A DNA stretch of 5,894 nucleotides from Thermoflexales bacterium (GTDB lineage Bacteria > Chloroflexota > Anaerolineae > S140-20): NCBI GenBank assembly GCA_015484715.1, contig WFUY01000534.1, positions 1 through 5,894 of the forward strand, in the 5' to 3' direction. Shown here piece after piece: positions 3,955 to 5,894 of this stretch. Numbering within the stretch: the stretch's first letter is position 1; every line of letters begins with the position of its first letter. Under the pieces are notes generated by a model. The model was not told the DNA's origin. It saw nothing but the letters and a program-made list of their open reading frames with translations, and made no database searches. A program made the translations under genes and the position numbers.

Positions 3955-5894
3955 TTAGAGGCCGAGGAAGGCCCCTGCTTGCCGGAGCGTCTCGAGGATA
4001 AGGGAGAAATCGCCGTCGGCAAGCATTCGCCTGAGAGGTGTGGACCTCAAGAAGCGATCCCGCTCAGCCAGCGAGGGGATCTCAGATGCCCGTTCCAGCA
4101 GAGCACAACGGGCCTCCTCCAGGCCACGGATGGCTCGGTTCCCATCACCCCGATGGTGGGCCACGGCTGCTTCCAGCGTATGAGCAAGGACTTGGTGACG
4201 TTCCTCGCCGCTAGCCTTCAGAGCCTTCCAGGCTGTCGCCACGGCCTCGGCTGCGGCTTCCACGTAGCCTTTTGCAAGCCCGAGTTGGCAACGCAGCAGC
4301 GCAATAGCCCCCTGATAGCGAGAGCATTCTTCGCCCCCGCTCAGACTATCCGCACGGTTGATCCAACGCCGAGCTTCGTCCAACAGCCCCTGCTGGCCAG
4401 CCAGTGAAGCCAGTTCTAAAGCAGCCTCCACCTCATACCGGGAATCAGCCAGTTCGCCGGCTCTGCGGCGAGCGTAAACAGCCCACAATCGCGCTCGATC
4501 TCGATCGCCCGTCCGACTGTAGAGATGTGCAGCTCGACACGCAAGCCAGACTTGCGTTTCCCGATTCCCCAGGATGTTGGCCAGACGCTGGGCTGCTTGC
4601 AGATGGTTCATCGCAGCGATAAAGTCACCTAACTCGCGCTCGGCACTGGCCATATTACCCAAGATGATCGCCCGAACCAGGGTGGCGGGACTTTCCGGCG
4701 TCAGCGCCAAGGCGAGCCGAGCTTGCTCCAGCGCCAGCCAGTCGTGCCCCAGATATGTGTAGACGCTGGCCAAGTTGTTGTGGTCCAACCGTCTCCACTC
4801 CGGCCGGTCCGCATCCAGAGCAAGCGCCTTCTGGTGATAAGCCAGAGCCAGGGGATACCTCCCCAGCATCTCGTAACAGGTTCCCATCAGCCGCAGCGCC
4901 TGAGCCCGCAAGTGCGAATCATCTTCGGCCAGCTCGAGAGCCGCCTCTGCCAGACGAAGGGCTTCCTGCAGCCGCCCTTCCCGTTGGGCCAACCAGCACT
5001 GTCGAGCCCGGACCTCGCTCTGAACATCGCTATCAGCCAGTGTCTCGGCCAGGCTCAGGGCTTGTTCCAGGTTTCGGGCCTGAGCCTGACGCTGGGCAGC
5101 CCGGTCATAAAGGGGATCGCAGCGCAATCGGAGCGTGAGCTGATGTCGTAGATTCGCCGATGTCGGAGCCAGGTCCTCTAAGGCCACCAGCGCCGTCTCA
5201 TAGGCCTGACGAGCTATTTCCCAAAGGTGCTGAGCTTCGGCAACCTCCCCAACCTGTTCAGCTTCCACCACCAGGGCTTGACCAAGGCGCTGAGTCATCT
5301 GACGGACGGCCGGCATAACCGAGTGAGAAAGCTTGGGATCCACCAGCAGCCGAGCGAGATTGGCCAAGGCCAACGGCATTCCCACCAAAGTGTCCAACGT
5401 CGGAGCCCCCCGAGCAGGCAATCGGAGCAAACGGGTCACCCGGTCGGCGGGGGAAAGGCCCAGTTCCTCCCGCCAGATCCGAGCGTAGCGTTGGTAGGCG
5501 GTCAGTGCAGCCTGATGCTGCCCCAAGGCCAGGTGCAGTCGGATTACGGCCTCGTGACCGGCCTCGTCATAGGGTTCAGCTCTCACCAGTTCTTCGGCAT
5601 AGTGAAGAGCACGCACCAGGTCCCCAGAAGCTTCGTAGCCTGTGATCAGGACTTCCAGCGCCCGAAGATAGCGCTCTTGGTAACGCAGCCGGGGAGGATA
5701 GCACCATTCTGCATCGCAGCCTGTCAACAGAGGTCCTCGATAGAGACGCACGGCCTGCTCCAAAGATTTCAGCGTCTCTTCATCTGCTTCGAATTCGTGC
5801 TCCGGCGTCGGAGCCACCGGGACAGTGCAAGCCTCGAACTCGTCGAGATCGAGCCAGGCATCCGAGGGGAGGTTCCACATAAGAGTGTGAGGAG
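3955..5894 (-). CDS. BTAD-TPR regulatory protein, N-terminus beyond right window edge
   Basis: Putative transcriptional regulator of the SARP/AfsR type, or a relative. Residue numbers count from the in-frame ATG at 5878-5880; 641 residues end at TAA 3955-3957. Residues about 8-153 form a bacterial transcriptional activator domain: AWLDLDEFEA (8-17), LYRGPLLTG (46-54), helical repeats, and AYQRYARIWREELGLSP (128-144). Residues about 285-600 are TPR-like helical repeats, for example MGTCYEMLGRYPLALAYHQKALAL (332-355 in outline) and NNLASVYTYLGHDWLALEQA (368-387). The tail has ERDRFL (606-611). No Walker A motif is seen between the two regions. The frame stays open to the edge (reading P-H-T-L before that Met), no ribosome-binding site precedes the Met, and BTAD usually follows a winged-helix DNA-binding domain. 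The true start is therefore probably outside the window. By eye the gene is less GC-rich than dnaJ or serS. Targets are unknown. Confidence 0.85.
   Translation of the reverse strand, partial: PHTLMWNLPSDAWLDLDEFEACTVPVAPTPEHEFEADEETLKSLEQAVRLYRGPLLTGCDAEWCYPPRLRYQERYLRALEVLITGYEASGDLVRALHYAEELVRAEPYDEAGHEAVIRLHLALGQHQAALTAYQRYARIWREELGLSPADRVTRLLRLPARGAPTLDTLVGMPLALANLARLLVDPKLSHSVMPAVRQMTQRLGQALVVEAEQVGEVAEAQHLWEIARQAYETALVALEDLAPTSANLRHQLTLRLRCDPLYDRAAQRQAQARNLEQALSLAETLADSDVQSEVRARQCWLAQREGRLQEALRLAEAALELAEDDSHLRAQALRLMGTCYEMLGRYPLALAYHQKALALDADRPEWRRLDHNNLASVYTYLGHDWLALEQARLALALTPESPATLVRAIILGNMASAERELGDFIAAMNHLQAAQRLANILGNRETQVWLACRAAHLYSRTGDRDRARLWAVYARRRAGELADSRYEVEAALELASLAGQQGLLDEARRWINRADSLSGGEECSRYQGAIALLRCQLGLAKGYVEAAAEAVATAWKALKASGEERHQVLAHTLEAAVAHHRGDGNRAIRGLEEARCALLERASEIPSLAERDRFLRSTPLRRMLADGDFSLILETLRQAGAFLGL

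Noticed and set aside
3979..5151. Several plus-strand open frames of 62-142 codons opposite the BTAD-TPR gene
   Set aside because: They are shadows of a long continuous minus-strand coding region with clear helical-repeat protein features.

Overview
This window is a GC-rich bacterial chromosome segment with mostly housekeeping content. It holds the 3' end of dnaK, complete dnaJ, a T-box-controlled serS, three tRNA genes (Ser-UGA, Ser-GCU, Arg), and, on the opposite strand, the C-terminal part of a large BTAD/TPR regulatory protein that runs off the right edge. A T-box on serS, the high GC content and a big BTAD-TPR protein together suggest Chloroflexota, possibly a thermophilic lineage. That placement is an inference from gene content, not from any search.

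Layout. Positions 1-585: dnaK substrate-binding domain and lid, cut by the left edge. 638-1762: dnaJ, co-directional, 52 bases downstream. 1764-1792: a near-consensus sigma-70-type promoter starting two bases after the dnaJ stop. About 1799-2162: a T-box leader with stem I features, a IIA/B-like segment, a 7-base-bulge antiterminator and a competing terminator. An imperfect palindromic repeat (1936-2008) sits where stem II is expected. 2203-3489: serS. 3486-3514: a second strong promoter whose -35 box overlaps the serS stop codon. 3558-3837: tRNA-Ser(UGA), tRNA-Ser(GCU) and tRNA-Arg(GCG). 3863-3913: a long hairpin between convergent transcription units. 3955-5894, minus strand: BTAD-TPR protein, 5'-incomplete here.

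How the parts work together. DnaK and DnaJ form the Hsp70 chaperone pair. SerRS charges tRNA-Ser, and two of its substrate tRNAs are made from the next promoter downstream. The leader should sense uncharged tRNA-Ser: its bulge (UGGC) matches a 3' end GCCA, i.e. discriminator G, which both tRNA-Ser genes here carry, and UCC serine triplets lie in the specifier region. Uncharged tRNA-Ser would favour the antiterminator and switch serS on. No terminator was seen between dnaJ and the leader, so chaperone readthrough may also pass through this switch.

I did not find a convincing new multi-gene system. The points most worth a second look are the palindromic repeat inside the T-box leader, the dnaJ/T-box junction, the tRNA-Arg with a GCG anticodon, and the BTAD-TPR protein lacking a recognisable NTPase.
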